From Whalleya microplaca (Eukaryota > Ascomycota > Sordariomycetes > Xylariales > Xylariaceae), in NCBI GenBank assembly GCA_022497155.1, contig MU385800.1, positions 24,856-88,855 of the forward strand: DNA of 64,000 nt. The letters run 5' to 3'. Made by a program: the position numbers and the translations under genes. Of the stretch, positions 35,693 through 48,486 are shown one piece after another (position 1 is the stretch's first letter; each line of letters begins with the position of its first letter). The notes below the pieces were generated by a model. It did not search any database and was not told where the DNA came from. It saw only the letters and a program-made list of their open reading frames with translations.

Positions 35693-37321
35693 TTAAGCTT
35701 GATTTGATCTTTGCTGCCAACGCATCACACGTGCCGCCCGCTGTCGCTGGAGTAGCAGCAGTTTATCCGGAGGCTGATCGGGGTCGAATCCCACAAGACA
35801 GTTCACGGTCTCAGCTCCCTCGCCAGCATCATTGATCTGGTCACCGATAGGATTGCGCCAGCGGCCAGTGAGCTTGATATATGCATCGAGGGCGGTCGCC
35901 ATAGCGTCCCCTATTTTCAGCGCCTCGCTCGCGCGCGAATGAGAGTAATATGTGAGAAGACTCCTTGCAGCCGCACGCTCGCCATTTCCAATCAGTGCTT
36001 CCGCGCCCTTCTCGACCCAGCCCAGGTCCGAAAGGGACCGGTTCTCAAAACCCGCTAGCATATCCGTGACGACAGGGAGGAAAGCATCTGGGTTCGTGCA
36101 CGTGTAGTACAGCACGCGCTTGAATAAGCGCCCGGCGAATATCGCTGCCTCCTGCAGCTGGAAGTCCAGATCCAGAAACGACGATGGGGAGCCCTTCGTC
36201 AGGTACCGGTGCTCACTGAATTCAGGCGGCAACTCCTGCACGCCCAGCCACCAGGGCACAAAGGGTGCAGCGACGGAGCCAGTCGGCGCATTCCAGATTC
36301 GTATCATGTCGGGATCCTTACTTGGATACAGGCTGACGACCTGTCCGTATCCTGCCTCATCATCGGCAATGCGCGGGTCGCGAACACGCGCCATCAAGTC
36401 CGCCTCTGTTACGGGGACCATGGCCAGTGTCGCGTTCTCGAGCGCAGCTTGAGACATATACTTGAAGCCGCCGTCACGAGCAGTATAGTTCTCCCCCTGT
36501 ACTCCGTATACTTCAAAGACGTTGAATGGCTTTCCTGCTTGTGGATCCCACCAGCCCTGCTGAACGGCAAATTCAACCAGATTCAGTGAGCCTAGGTAAT
36601 CACCCTCAGGATGATCTAGGAAATCCACAGGAAACTCTTCGATATATCCCGGATACAAAACTCGCACCTCGTCGGGTCCTAGACGCTCCGCGGCCCAGAG
36701 GCCTGCTCCCCCGGCCAACTCCCAGACCACCCAGCCCTCGTCTTGGTCTGCGACCAGGTGCGAATTGCCGCCGTAGTCCGCATACCCGTACTTCGCGATC
36801 AGGTTCCCGATGATCTGGACGCCCTCTCTGGCACTGGTGGCCCGTTCCAGCACCCGCCTGGCCAAATCACTGTACTGCAACCCCCTCTGCGGCGTGGGCG
36901 TCATATCCCATAACTCTGCCCGATTTTCCGCCCAGACATCCCGCACCGCAACGCCGGCCTCATTCACACCGCCGTTCGTTAGCGGCGCGGGGAAACCCTC
37001 GAAGTCAGAGTACTCCATAGAGAGGTAGCGCAGCGTATGCGCAACCTGCGGAATCTGAAATAGCTCCCCCGGCAGTACCGCGTCGGCGGTCACTCCGACG
37101 GTGATTGTGTCATTGGGCGCGTGGTCGGTGGCTGGGAAGAGCTGCAGCCAGTGGCTCGAGACCTCCTCGCCCGTGCCGCCGACGAGAACGGCACCTGAGG
37201 CTGTGAGGGACTTGCCGACGTAGAAGGCATAGCTGGCTGTCGCGGGGGCAGCGAGAAGTGGAAGGAGTTGGAGGGTCACTGCGGCTATAAGCCTTGGTCT
37301 GCATGTATGGTGGGGTGCCAT
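35693..37321 (-). CDS. Secreted peptidase family C69 (dipeptidase-like)
   Basis: This is an intronless gene. I use the ATG at 37321, because it directly precedes a signal peptide (RLIAAVTLQLLPLLAAPATAS), giving 542 residues. The open frame extends 17 codons further upstream to 37372. C69 enzymes are N-terminal-nucleophile dipeptidases. Family segments seen are YAFYVGKSLTASG, GGTGEEVSSHWLQLFP, RYLSMEYSDFEGFPAPLTNG, VAVRDVWAENRAEL, YADYGGNSHLVADQDEGWV, LWAAERLGPDEVRVLYPGY and IRIWNAPTGS. The residue just before YAFYVGK, where the nucleophilic Cys is expected after maturation, is Ser here. Several N-x-S/T sites fit secretion. The frame and length are intact. Whether it is a Ser-nucleophile hydrolase or inactive is open. 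Confidence 0.85.
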   Translation of the reverse strand: MAPHHTCRPRLIAAVTLQLLPLLAAPATASYAFYVGKSLTASGAVLVGGTGEEVSSHWLQLFPATDHAPNDTITVGVTADAVLPGELFQIPQVAHTLRYLSMEYSDFEGFPAPLTNGGVNEAGVAVRDVWAENRAELWDMTPTPQRGLQYSDLARRVLERATSAREGVQIIGNLIAKYGYADYGGNSHLVADQDEGWVVWELAGGAGLWAAERLGPDEVRVLYPGYIEEFPVDFLDHPEGDYLGSLNLVEFAVQQGWWDPQAGKPFNVFEVYGVQGENYTARDGGFKYMSQAALENATLAMVPVTEADLMARVRDPRIADDEAGYGQVVSLYPSKDPDMIRIWNAPTGSVAAPFVPWWLGVQELPPEFSEHRYLTKGSPSSFLDLDFQLQEAAIFAGRLFKRVLYYTCTNPDAFLPVVTDMLAGFENRSLSDLGWVEKGAEALIGNGERAAARSLLTYYSHSRASEALKIGDAMATALDAYIKLTGRWRNPIGDQINDAGEGAETVNCLVGFDPDQPPDKLLLLQRQRAARVMRWQQRSNQA

Positions 37322-39115
37322 CACAGTTGGTTGATTGACCGGAAGTTGCCGGCAGCCCAAAAGCAGATTCAATTTGACGAGTGGAGGGATGGAGTGATTG
37401 CGACTCTGGGGCAGCAGACAAATCAGAAAAAACGAAGAGTCATGATGATCCCTCCCAATGCAGTTGCTGGACTAACCTACATATACTGCCCAGCGGTGCA
37501 CCTCAGCTTTTTTTCTTTCTGGAGAGCTAAGATAGAACGGCGATAGCAGTTCGGGTTACATCAACTCGGGCAAATTCTAATCAGAGCGGGTATGGCGGTG
37601 TTGCCAAGAACCGTCGCCGGAACAAGGTACCGATATATGATCGGCGGACCCCTATTCAAGATCCAGCTCACCGCTAACCACGTGTGACTAGCTTGATATA
37701 TAGCTCTGAAATTAATATGGAACGACAAGATAACCTAGCATTAGGACCATGCAATGTTATTCTGCCCATCTGACTCCGTAAGCTAGTTTGTCTCACCCAG
37801 ACATAGGCGCATTACGAAAAGAAACTACAGTCACGAGCCAGCAGATTGTTTCAACAGAGTCTCAAGGGTTGACGGAATACCTAGATAAACTCAGGCTCCC
37901 AGCTCTCGGTGGTTGACTTTAGACGCAGTGGGATAAGTGGATTGTCTAAAGTCCCTGTGAAAGAGGCGAACGATGTTTATAAGTCCAGTTACTACTATTT
38001 CCCCTAAAGTGGTACGAGTACGTGGAGTGCCATTGACATATTTTTACTTATTTTGGAATCCGAAGGCAGCAGTTGATAGCGGCGTGAGTGCTAGCAAGAA
38101 GTTATACAGCGTGAGTGAATCGTCGATCTTAGATAAGCAATTAAGCTAGAAGCTATGGTTTGGAGAAGAAAGAGGTAATGTCGACATATTTGGAACATTG
38201 AGGATATCTAGGAAGTATGTGCTTATTCTGTAGTATATATACATATATTATATGAAGCCTTCGAACGGTATGGTCTCCCTAGTAGAGTTAGATGTGGAGT
38301 TGTAAAGTTATTGGGTGAAGTCATACGACAATACTTCAAAACAAGCTTGAATTAGTATGTATTCTTGCCAGTTAAATCCTTACTTATTGATTAGGAGTAT
38401 ATGAGCCTCTGACCATACGTTCTACGTGCATCAGCCAAAGAAATTCCCTGTAACGAAGCCGTTACCACAGGTCTTGATTTGAGATAACAAAAGGCGTGAA
38501 AGGTAAAATACTTAGATTGATCGCTGACTAGCAAAAGAGAGACTATCTAAGGGACGGCGAAATACAGCCTTTTATATCTGAATAGCTTCCTAGTAAATGG
38601 GACTTGGTCGCCAAGCCGCTACTCTTCTTGGCGATCACACAAATCACATGGTAGCTGGTTGCGGGGATATTCAGGAATGGGTGGTTGTAACATTCCCCAC
38701 GTGAGGTGGCTTGTACATGTCAATATGGGACAAAGTAATGAGGAGTATGGTGACTTCATTAGTGCAAGGTGAAGCTATAGGAGGTGCCAGAGCCCCTTAT
38801 ATATACATGTATAGGCGGCCGGCCATACGTAGGCCGTACCACCCTCAGCCCTATAGGGCGTATGCCAACAGTACGATCCACCTTGTTCATTTATATGTAG
38901 CTGAACCTCTTCTCAAAGTCACCCGGACCTGATATCTATATAATATAACTAATGGTTGCTCTTCTATTTCAACGGTTTCTACCCCTTGTCTTGTGGTTCT
39001 TCGTTATCAACTACCCTTCCCAAATCGATATCCCACCCCACACGACTGCCTTTTTTTGGAACTAAGAGTCATATATTACATCTAAACTGTCACGAGAATG
39101 GTGGCCCATGAAGTT
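37322..39115. other. Intergenic, 1.8 kb
   Basis: This is the upstream region of the C69 gene (to about 37700), then AT-rich sequence with no gene. A GC patch with GGCGGCCGGCC lies near 38813. The ORF at 38711-38932 has no features. Confidence 0.5.
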
Positions 39116-40993
39116 TCAAATTATATCGAAGATCTCAGTCTCGGGTTTTGTGTCTACGAATTCACCATCCATGATGCCGTGAATATATGCCTCTCCGACA
39201 TAAGAATAGTGGTTTTCGGACAGGGGTCGAAGAACAATGGGAACACGACTTCCCCATATGAGAACAGCGATATCGTTCGGCATCATCTGCTCTGGTCCTA
39301 GGCCGATCATCCCTGACTTCGTTTTGAAAAAGGTTCTCCATCGACATCCAGGCTCTATCCAGCTCATAACATCATCACAAAACTGTTGCAGGCCTGAGAC
39401 CGGTCTCATCCGTTCCATCTGTTTGACACAAGAGACTTGACTTGAAGTCAGGTCTTCCATCCTCAGTTTCTGACTACGAAAGATCTTTGGGGCAAGACTC
39501 CGCCATTCTGGTGTTGTCCTTTGGCTATGAGGGTACCTATCTAGTATCATAGCGCACCATATAGCATCTTCATTCTGAGTTGGGACCTCGCCGAGCTCGA
39601 AGAATTGTATAACCTCAGCCAGCCACGCTTTCTGGTCCTTCATTCTTGGGACGCCGTAGTCGCACATATGCCAGTCCGGTGGCGTCATAACTGCGTTCAC
39701 CACGTCTACCCGACATCCTGATCTACGCAATATGTCCCAATTTGTCGGCTCGTATGATGTAGAAGATTGAGAGATATTTCTTGAGGCATTGAATCGGTTG
39801 CTATACCCGACAGGGTGTTGAAAGACCCCTTTCAGCCCTTGAAGCTGCCAATCCGGAACCCACGAGGGCAGTCCAGGGGTAGCCTTTCGAGAAGTACAAT
39901 AGCCAAACGGATAATCCGAACAATTATTGAGGAATGATTTGGTAACTTCTGCAAATACCTGAGGCACTGTCTTTGAATAGTCGGCCTGGATGCCGAGATC
40001 TGTTGCATCTGATGAACAAGCTAGAACACCATAAAAGACATCTCTGGGGTCGGTAGCCATGTAAATGGGGCGCCCAGGAGCGGCATGATATACTTGAAGA
40101 ATGTCCCATAATCTTCGAGCGTGCCCCTGACGTATTTTCTGTCGAACCCTGAAAGGTTTAAGCTTAAAGTAGGTCCCGTTGATAGCAATCCAAGGGGTAT
40201 CGCTAACTCGGTGGTACCACACCATGTAAAAGTTCGCAGCTTCGAGCCCGTCCTCAAAAGCAGTGACATCGAGACCTTTCGCGCCACAGAGTATTTTACA
40301 TTCTTTTGCAAGCGCTAATTCTTGTATGATCCACACTCTCGAGAAGTACTCCCTATGCAACAGCGAAGCAAGGCCCTTGAGAGCCTGACCCGGGTCCGCG
40401 CCAATGGGTTTCCCAAGCTTGAGACAAAAGCTACGGGCTGCATCTAAGCCTTCATCTAAGCCTGCACCTGAATGATGTAAATAGGCATTCTTGAGGCTCC
40501 CCTCAAATGATTCCCATTGCTGTTCTGTGACGTCAGCATCTAAGACTACCTCGGAGAGAGACTGCAGCATGTTCATTGCCATGTCACTTCCGTCCGCTTG
40601 CGGCCCGATCCAGGCATAGACCATAAACGCGCGAGAGAATATATCACGCATTTCGTTAACTTGTGAGCTCCTTTCTGCGTGGTCATTCTGATTTATGCAT
40701 ATTGCATCAACCCATAACCACGAAGACATCTGATCTTGGCGGAGTTGAAGCAAAGCATAGTGAAGATTAGTCCGAATTGTGGTTGGAACGCCGTTAATAG
40801 AGATATTCGCGCGCTCCTCTGAGTTGCCCCAAACGTATGATAGCGCGACGTATTCTGGCGGATTGTTGAGTGAGTAATGATCGAAAGTCAATTCAATGGT
40901 GCTAGGCTGGCCCTTGTTGTCGGGTAGACACTCATGAATGCGGAGAAGTCTGAATTCACGATCCTCTTGATTTAACGGCTTATGGGTCTCCAT
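39116..40993 (-). CDS. HET-domain protein (heterokaryon incompatibility)
   Basis: A single exon encodes 625 residues. HET proteins trigger or modulate programmed cell death when genetically different hyphae fuse. The N-terminal HET domain (about residues 45-230) shows its three hallmark blocks: EYVALSYVWGNSEE, SSWLWVDAICINQNDHAERSSQV and the downstream MRDIFSRAFMVYAWIGP; REYFSRVWIIQELALAKE also fits. The C-terminal 350 residues contain DPRDVFYGVLACSSDA, then LPSWVPDWQLQG and a region without a known domain. There are no visible NACHT, WD40 or ankyrin repeats. The frame is intact and the start is the first ATG of the frame. HET genes are abundant and fast-evolving in these fungi, so orthology cannot be stated. 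Confidence 0.93.
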   Translation of the reverse strand: METHKPLNQEDREFRLLRIHECLPDNKGQPSTIELTFDHYSLNNPPEYVALSYVWGNSEERANISINGVPTTIRTNLHYALLQLRQDQMSSWLWVDAICINQNDHAERSSQVNEMRDIFSRAFMVYAWIGPQADGSDMAMNMLQSLSEVVLDADVTEQQWESFEGSLKNAYLHHSGAGLDEGLDAARSFCLKLGKPIGADPGQALKGLASLLHREYFSRVWIIQELALAKECKILCGAKGLDVTAFEDGLEAANFYMVWYHRVSDTPWIAINGTYFKLKPFRVRQKIRQGHARRLWDILQVYHAAPGRPIYMATDPRDVFYGVLACSSDATDLGIQADYSKTVPQVFAEVTKSFLNNCSDYPFGYCTSRKATPGLPSWVPDWQLQGLKGVFQHPVGYSNRFNASRNISQSSTSYEPTNWDILRRSGCRVDVVNAVMTPPDWHMCDYGVPRMKDQKAWLAEVIQFFELGEVPTQNEDAIWCAMILDRYPHSQRTTPEWRSLAPKIFRSQKLRMEDLTSSQVSCVKQMERMRPVSGLQQFCDDVMSWIEPGCRWRTFFKTKSGMIGLGPEQMMPNDIAVLIWGSRVPIVLRPLSENHYSYVGEAYIHGIMDGEFVDTKPETEIFDII

Positions 40994-42287
40994 ACTTGGG
41001 AGTTCTGATTATGCAGTAGCGATTTGATGTGAAAAGGAGGATTGACCACTTATTTATGCATGCGAGAGAGCAATGTCTACAGGTAGCAAGGCCTGACGTT
41101 GTGTTATAAGTACATATATAAGCCACAATAGGCATGCATTCAAGAAGGCTGTGCCCTCCTCTGGGCTGCCTGGGAAGCAGAACGGCAAATGATAGTCAAT
41201 TCGAGTCCCAAGTAATAGGGCCTGGATAATTTATATGTAACCCCTTAATACTATACATGACTATATAGATTCATGGCTGATTTCAAATGTATTCAGTCAA
41301 TGAACTCGTTCGTTTATACAACCAAGTTATTATCAATGACAGCGATTCATAATGGGTGATCATATGTTGTTTTAAACCCGTCAGTCATCATCACAAAACT
41401 TTGAGGTGTTGAACAACCTAAGTCGTTTTAGTAAATCATACGAGGTAATTCTGGTACCGGTGCCCCGAATGACCCATCCTTGGCGATATGCCTTTATGTC
41501 GCAATAACGACGCCGTAGTTGCTGCACTGCAAACATCCCACAACACTTTATTTAAGAGGTGCATATATAATAAGATATTTTCCATCATGATAGTCAAGTC
41601 TTCGGCAAAAGAAGAATTAGCATCTAAGAATAAACTTAATAATTCTAAAGTTGATGCCGATTCTGGGTAGGTGATCTAGAATAGGAAGACTCATCAGTTC
41701 TCCCCGCATCTATCAATTCGATACATGTTTGGAAGAGAGGCTTACTTACCCAAGGGATAATGACTATGCTTCATTGGTATTAGCTAACAGCCTTCGTAAG
41801 GACCCCTGCAACAATTTCTTCGGTAACCACTTTACCCAAGAACCAACTCAGTTACAAGTCAAACAGAAAACATCAGCCACTGCTAAGATTCTTCGATAGG
41901 CTTTTGTGTATATATGGGCTCTTTGAGGAACAATATTTTAGTTAGTTCTTCGCGCAATAACTGTGTTCTTCTTTCGCTACCACATACGTTCATCTTGCCA
42001 TCTCGAGCAAGGGGTTCAAAGTACACCGATTATGGCATTGAATTATACGGATGCGTTGATCTAGAGGAGCACGGGTATATTACACAACGGGATCCCTGAG
42101 CTTATTGCTTAACGTGTTCCATCGATCTCTTGCTGTTCCTTCAGAATAGGTTTCCTAGAAGCAGCCGGTGGCAATGGAGTCTAGAACGAGTCGTAGGAAC
42201 GAGATCGGCGCTGGAGAAGTTGACGGCCACAGACCAACGGTGCTATTCTCCTACAGCCGATCGATGAGCTGATACAGTTAGGCCGCA
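40994..42287. other. Intergenic, 1.3 kb
   Basis: This holds the HET gene's promoter side and the 3' flank of the phosphoesterase gene. It is AT-rich. ORFs at 41488-41670 and 41914-42099 are short and featureless. No repeat was recognised. Confidence 0.5.
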
Positions 42288-43154
42288 CTATATGGTAATA
42301 GCCATAGTAGCATCAAATTCGTGAGAAGTCTTCTTTGTGCTCTTGTTCGCTTCTTGCTTTGACGTGTTGGTCGGAAGGACATACCCTCGCTGGTTGGCCA
42401 CTATCCTAATGCCGTTCCGTGTCAAATTCGTCGAGTAATGAGTGTGGCCGAAGACCCAGGTCTTGACGCCAATCCACCCCCCCTGGCCTACTAGATCAGT
42501 TGCGAAGGCAGACGTCCACGGGTTGCTGGAATGCTCTGGACGAGAAGTGCCTTCTAGGCAAGGCGCGTGGTGCGTTGCAACTAGAATTCGTCTCTCGGCA
42601 TGGTTATTCTGCAATGCTACATGTGCGACTTGGTTGCGAAGCCAGGTAGACTCCTCGATGTAGACTTCGTTGTGTTTCTTGGCAGTCCATCCGTGTATCT
42701 TTTTAAAGTCATTGACCTTGGACTCAACGACGCTGTGAGCATTCTCCGTAATCGCCGACCAGAGTGTGCAGCCCAGGATTGTCAGATTTGAATCGGGATC
42801 ATCCCACCGGGCTCTGTTCAAGAGAACAAGTGTGTTCTTGAGTGAAGATTCCTCCGAGAGACGGAGTGCTGCTTCGAGTCCAGACTTGTAGTCTAGACCG
42901 TAGAATTCGTGGTTTCCCAACACCAAGAACACCTTCTTATATCGAGATGTCTGGGCTTCGAGAAACTCCAGGTAGCTATCGTAGTCGATAAGCCGTCCAA
43001 TATCACCGGCCAAGAGCAGAAATGGCGCGGATACAGGAAATATATAAGACGAATACTGCTGCCCGACTTCAAGATGTAGGTCAGAAATGATTTGAACACG
43101 GGGACCGGATGGCAGATGGAACCGCCGCCGCATTGCCCTCAACAATCCGTCCAT
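42288..43154 (-). CDS. Calcineurin-like metallophosphoesterase
   Basis: A single exon encodes 288 residues. All metal-binding motifs of the superfamily are present in order: D-x-H in QIISDLHLEVG (residues about 22-32), GD in LLAGDIGRL, GNHE in LVLGNHEFYG, H in VATHHAPC and GHTH in TWVFGHTHYSTN. It belongs to the common small fungal Ser/Thr-phosphatase-like group of unknown substrate. No signal peptide is seen, so it is likely intracellular. The start MDGLLRAMRRRFHLP gives a short basic leader before the first motif. A poly-T tract and TAGGTA-rich sequence lie just upstream. Confidence 0.93.
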   Translation of the reverse strand: MDGLLRAMRRRFHLPSGPRVQIISDLHLEVGQQYSSYIFPVSAPFLLLAGDIGRLIDYDSYLEFLEAQTSRYKKVFLVLGNHEFYGLDYKSGLEAALRLSEESSLKNTLVLLNRARWDDPDSNLTILGCTLWSAITENAHSVVESKVNDFKKIHGWTAKKHNEVYIEESTWLRNQVAHVALQNNHAERRILVATHHAPCLEGTSRPEHSSNPWTSAFATDLVGQGGWIGVKTWVFGHTHYSTNLTRNGIRIVANQRGYVLPTNTSKQEANKSTKKTSHEFDATMAITI

Positions 43155-43718
43155 CTTTCACTGAGGGGTGAGAGAAAGGGTGGGATAGAGGTAGAATTGT
43201 TGCGACTACATGTATGAGTTACAAGCTTAGACGGCTTTGAATACATGTACTGGCTACTTAAGTGGTTTATCTACAACTTCCAACTTCGTGGTTTTTTTTT
43301 TTTTTTGTTTGTTTTTTGTTTTTTGGAGAGATTCGAGCTGACAGGCTGGGCGCATAGGTAACAAACAAACATCAATGATAGGTACGTACTTTGTACTGGG
43401 ATTTAGGTACCTAGGCCTGGTAGGGTACCTACCTAATTTACATTGCATGTACGTACATACATATCACATACCCGTATCCTATTGGCCAATGGAAGGTATG
43501 TATATACCACCTAAGTAAACTGTATCGGAACATTTAGGTAACAGGTAACCTACATAAGTACCTACATAAAGGTGTGCACGAAGGGTAAGTGGGGCGTTCT
43601 CAACCGGCCAACCAACCAAACAACCCGTTTTATGACAGCTTTAGAGCGCCAACCCTCACTCTACTACATCTTCATCCAACATTGGATGAGAAGGCAGCAC
43701 ATTACGATATTGCCACCC
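43155..43718. promoter_or_regulatory. Divergent promoter region with poly-T tract
   Basis: This is shared by the phosphoesterase (-) and nucleotidyltransferase-like gene (+). A T-rich tract lies at about 43291-43325, followed by GTACCTA/TAGGTA repeats from 43380 to 43560. The open frame upstream of 43719 could lengthen the + gene, but its translation is not protein-like. Confidence 0.55.
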
Positions 43719-44491
43719 ATGGATTTGACGCCCGCGAAGATCGCTATCTCTATACTCAAACATCATGGTGTATCTACGTGCATTGTGGGAGAGCTGGCCC
43801 TGAATTATTACAACGTTCCCCGCGTCTGCCATGTGAGCCTTTGCTATTAATTAGGTACCTACATGCAGTGTCTTCATGGTTAACGACGGCTCAGGATGTC
43901 GAGATATGTGTCCCGAAGTCAGGTTTTCTGGCCGCGGCTGGTTTCTTATGCTCCACGGGGCTTTTTGAGCCCTCCGAGCTGGAAAATGACTTCAACAATT
44001 ATACAGAGTACAAGCGCGGCTCCCCACGTGTACGGACGACAGGCTGGATCTACCCACCACAAAATATCGTCATCTTTCCCACCGCTTTATTCGGTCTGGA
44101 TCCTATTGAGAGAATCCTTATCTCACCCCAATCGACAGGACAGAAAGCCTACTTCAGCAAGGAGATCTCGGATCTGAGCCAGGAGGATGTTGCTAACATG
44201 CCGCTCCCTCGCCTACCACCTCTCCTCCGGGGACTGGCCAAGAGGTTCCTGGATACGAGTGACGATGTGGCCATGATCGCCGTTGAGCAGCTAGTCGATG
44301 GCATGAACCTCGACGAGGCTTGGACGCAGAAAAACCTTGAGGGCTCAGACGCTGCACTCATGGCCCTGATCATGAATCAGATTCACAGCAAGAAGTCGAG
44401 GATAGACTACTTCTCGGATAACAAGGTCACCTGCTTTATCAGCGGTGAAGAAGAGGCTGAGAACGTACGCCTGATTCCTGGGTTTGAATGA
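43719..44491 (+). CDS. Nucleotidyltransferase-fold-like protein A
   Basis: Exons 43719-43832 and 43895-44491 give 236 residues, with donor GTGAGC and acceptor CTCAG in phase 0. The joined region reads CIVGELALNYYNVPRVCHDVEICV, matching the shape of small fungal proteins with a minimal nucleotidyltransferase fold (a G-E/G-G turn, then an acidic D-x-E strand). The C-terminal part has LPRLPPLLRGLAKRFLD and helices rich in Leu and Asp. The second catalytic acid of a classical nucleotidyltransferase is not evident, so activity is doubtful. A related gene follows at 45251. Upstream ATGs exist in the same frame, but the one at 43719 gives the best N-terminus (MDLTPAKIAISILKHHGV). Confidence 0.7.
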
Positions 44492-45250
44492 CCGTATTCT
44501 GGCAATTTTCAGAGTAGCGGTAGTTGTGAAGAGCAGCGTCTACTAATATCACCTTGATTCATTCTCAGTACCTCCAGATCCGGTGAGCAAACTCTCAGGC
44601 CTCTTGTTAGCTTGACTGAAACCTGCGCTCAGCTTCAGACTGTAGCAAGTATGCTTTGTTTGCAGTGGGAGGGAGGGATTGTGGGTGCCTCTGTTGCCAT
44701 CCGCCTATTGGATTAGTCAAGCAAGTCACCACAGCCCGATTCAATCAAGTACTCATAATTTGTATCGTTGTTTTCCTATGGATGTTGGTCACCAACAGTC
44801 AGTGGCTTGCGTGAACCTCTCCGCCCAAATGGTCCATGAAGGTCCTCAGTCCACTACCAACTGGTGTACTGAGAGACCGTGCGCGCAGAATAAACGATGA
44901 AGTTGTATATGATTGGTTCGTTGTTCTTTGGATGAAGCAACTGCTTGTTGTTCGTATGGGCAAGCCTGAGCCTCTACTACGATACGTGGTCGGGGTAGAG
45001 TCGTCCCGCGCAGCTCTCACGATAGCATATTGTTGTCTCCATCGTGTTGCAGCTCCCAAACTGTAGGATTGGTAGTCTCACCGGCAACAAACAATCTGTA
45101 TAATGAGACGCGTATAAAGTGGCATGTTTTTAATCGAGCTGCCTGTCATCCGGCAAGTGATGCACTAGACCAATCTCACACCCAATACGTCTTCTACGGA
45201 TTAGCACCCAACCTCCCCTTTCACTCACATTACCCAATCGTCGATTCACC
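44492..45250. other. Spacer between the two nucleotidyltransferase-like genes
   Basis: Tandem + strand genes are separated by about 760 bp. ORFs on both strands at 44679-45066 are short and featureless. The last ~100 bp is C-rich, as for a fungal leader. Confidence 0.5.
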
Positions 45251-45911
45251 ATGCTCCAGGAGCGACTGAACGATGCTGCCATTGCACTGCATCGTGTATT
45301 AAGCCGAGAGCGTATCAACTTCGGCATCTTCGGCGGCTACGCCATCGCAGCCATAGGCGGTGTCCGTGAGAGCAAGGACGTTGATTGTCTAGCCTCCGTG
45401 TCCAAGGCCCAGGTAATCCAGCTCCTGGACGGCAAGGAGGGCTTTCAGGCGATCCCGCAGAGTCGCCAGGACTTCGTGGCCTTCTTCTGGTCAGACAAGC
45501 CCGACAGAAGGAATGCCGTCCTGGTGGAGATCTTCCGCGAGCAATTCCCAGGTGAGCACATACCTATCTCTTCCTCCCTTGCGGCAGCCCCAGCATGGCG
45601 CCGTGCTGACAGCGAGACCGCCCTCTTGCCAGGGGCCCCAGTACTCCATGGGCGATATCCAGTGCAGCTCCATCCAAGTCCAGGGTCTCACGCTCGGGCA
45701 GGGGAACTCTTCGTTCCTCGATCCCTTCTATCTGTTCAAGGGCAAGCTCCGCGCCGCCGCCACGCGGGCCAAGTTCCACGACGCGGCAGACCTGCGAATG
45801 CTGGCGGGCAGACACGAGCAGCTCATCAAGTCGCACGTCGGCGAGCTGAGCCTCGAGTACGTGGGCCTGGCGCTCAAGCGGCACGGCGAGCTCGAGCGGC
45901 TCTTCATCTAG
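45251..45911 (+). CDS. Nucleotidyltransferase-fold-like protein B
   Basis: Two exons give 199 residues. Exon 1 is 45251-45551. Exon 2 starts at 45613 if the acceptor TGACAG is used, the only nearby GT-AG choice that keeps the frame. The N-terminal core INFGIFGGYAIAAIGG-x-RESKDVDCLA has the GG turn, Arg and D-x-D of minimal nucleotidyltransferases. The C-terminal part FLDPFYLFKGKLRAAATRAK with FHDAADLRML and EYVGLALKRHG is typical of fungal members. The molecular substrate is unknown. A nearer acceptor (CCAG at about 45642) would break the frame, so transcript data would settle the junction. It sits in tandem with a related gene. Confidence 0.75.
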
Positions 45912-46695
45912 CTTGGCATCGACGTGGACAGGGCGAAACAGGTGGCGGTGGCGCTCGATCCTAACAAACTTCCTCCTCCGGCTCCTGGAGATGTACAGCG
46001 CGGCCTCCTCGGGTAATGGCAGGAATCCAGCAAGTCGGTGTTGAGATAGTCTCTCTCCTGAATGAACTCGTATTTTATAACTATTCGGTTCCTCACGGGC
46101 TCCTGTTGATGCAAAAATCGACCGAAACCATTTAAACTCAGCCTATGTCAATGTACCTAACATTGGAAGTCGAGCTATCATGGCACGGTTTTAGTCAGTA
46201 TATCAAGCACTTAGGTAGGTCTACCGAGAGCCAAGGAACATACATATATCACTCCCAGAGGGATAAAGACATGCCCAAATCCTCATAAGTTCAATCTAAA
46301 TCTTCCAACCACAGGTAGTAGTCCCTCATCCTGCACATTCCAACCAAATACCCCTTTTTTCCATCTCCACAATTTTGACTGTTCTCTCTCTCCCCAACCC
46401 AAAGCAATAATTGATTCCATCACTCACACACCATCTAGTTCCTCAATCTCATCTATAATATTCAGGGTAGCTGTCTGCCATACTTTGCTCCGCACACGGT
46501 ATTTTAAAACATTGTCATATTACTCATTCATGGACACACGTTACCTAGTTTACCTCACTGCTAATAAACTGCCGGTGATGCTACCATCATGCTTTCGAAG
46601 AAGTGGCACAAGCATCGAAGCCGCGCTCCCCCTTTCCCCTTATACCCTTCTCAAAGCCTCGGCCCGCTCACGTTCCCCCTCACGGCCGCTAACCT
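45912..46695. other. Convergent 3' flanks
   Basis: This lies between nucleotidyltransferase-like gene B (+) and PGI (-). It is pyrimidine-rich on the + strand around 46320-46460. The ORF at 46485-46718 is not gene-like. No RNA gene is seen. Confidence 0.5.
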
Positions 46696-48486
<1,791 letters not shown>

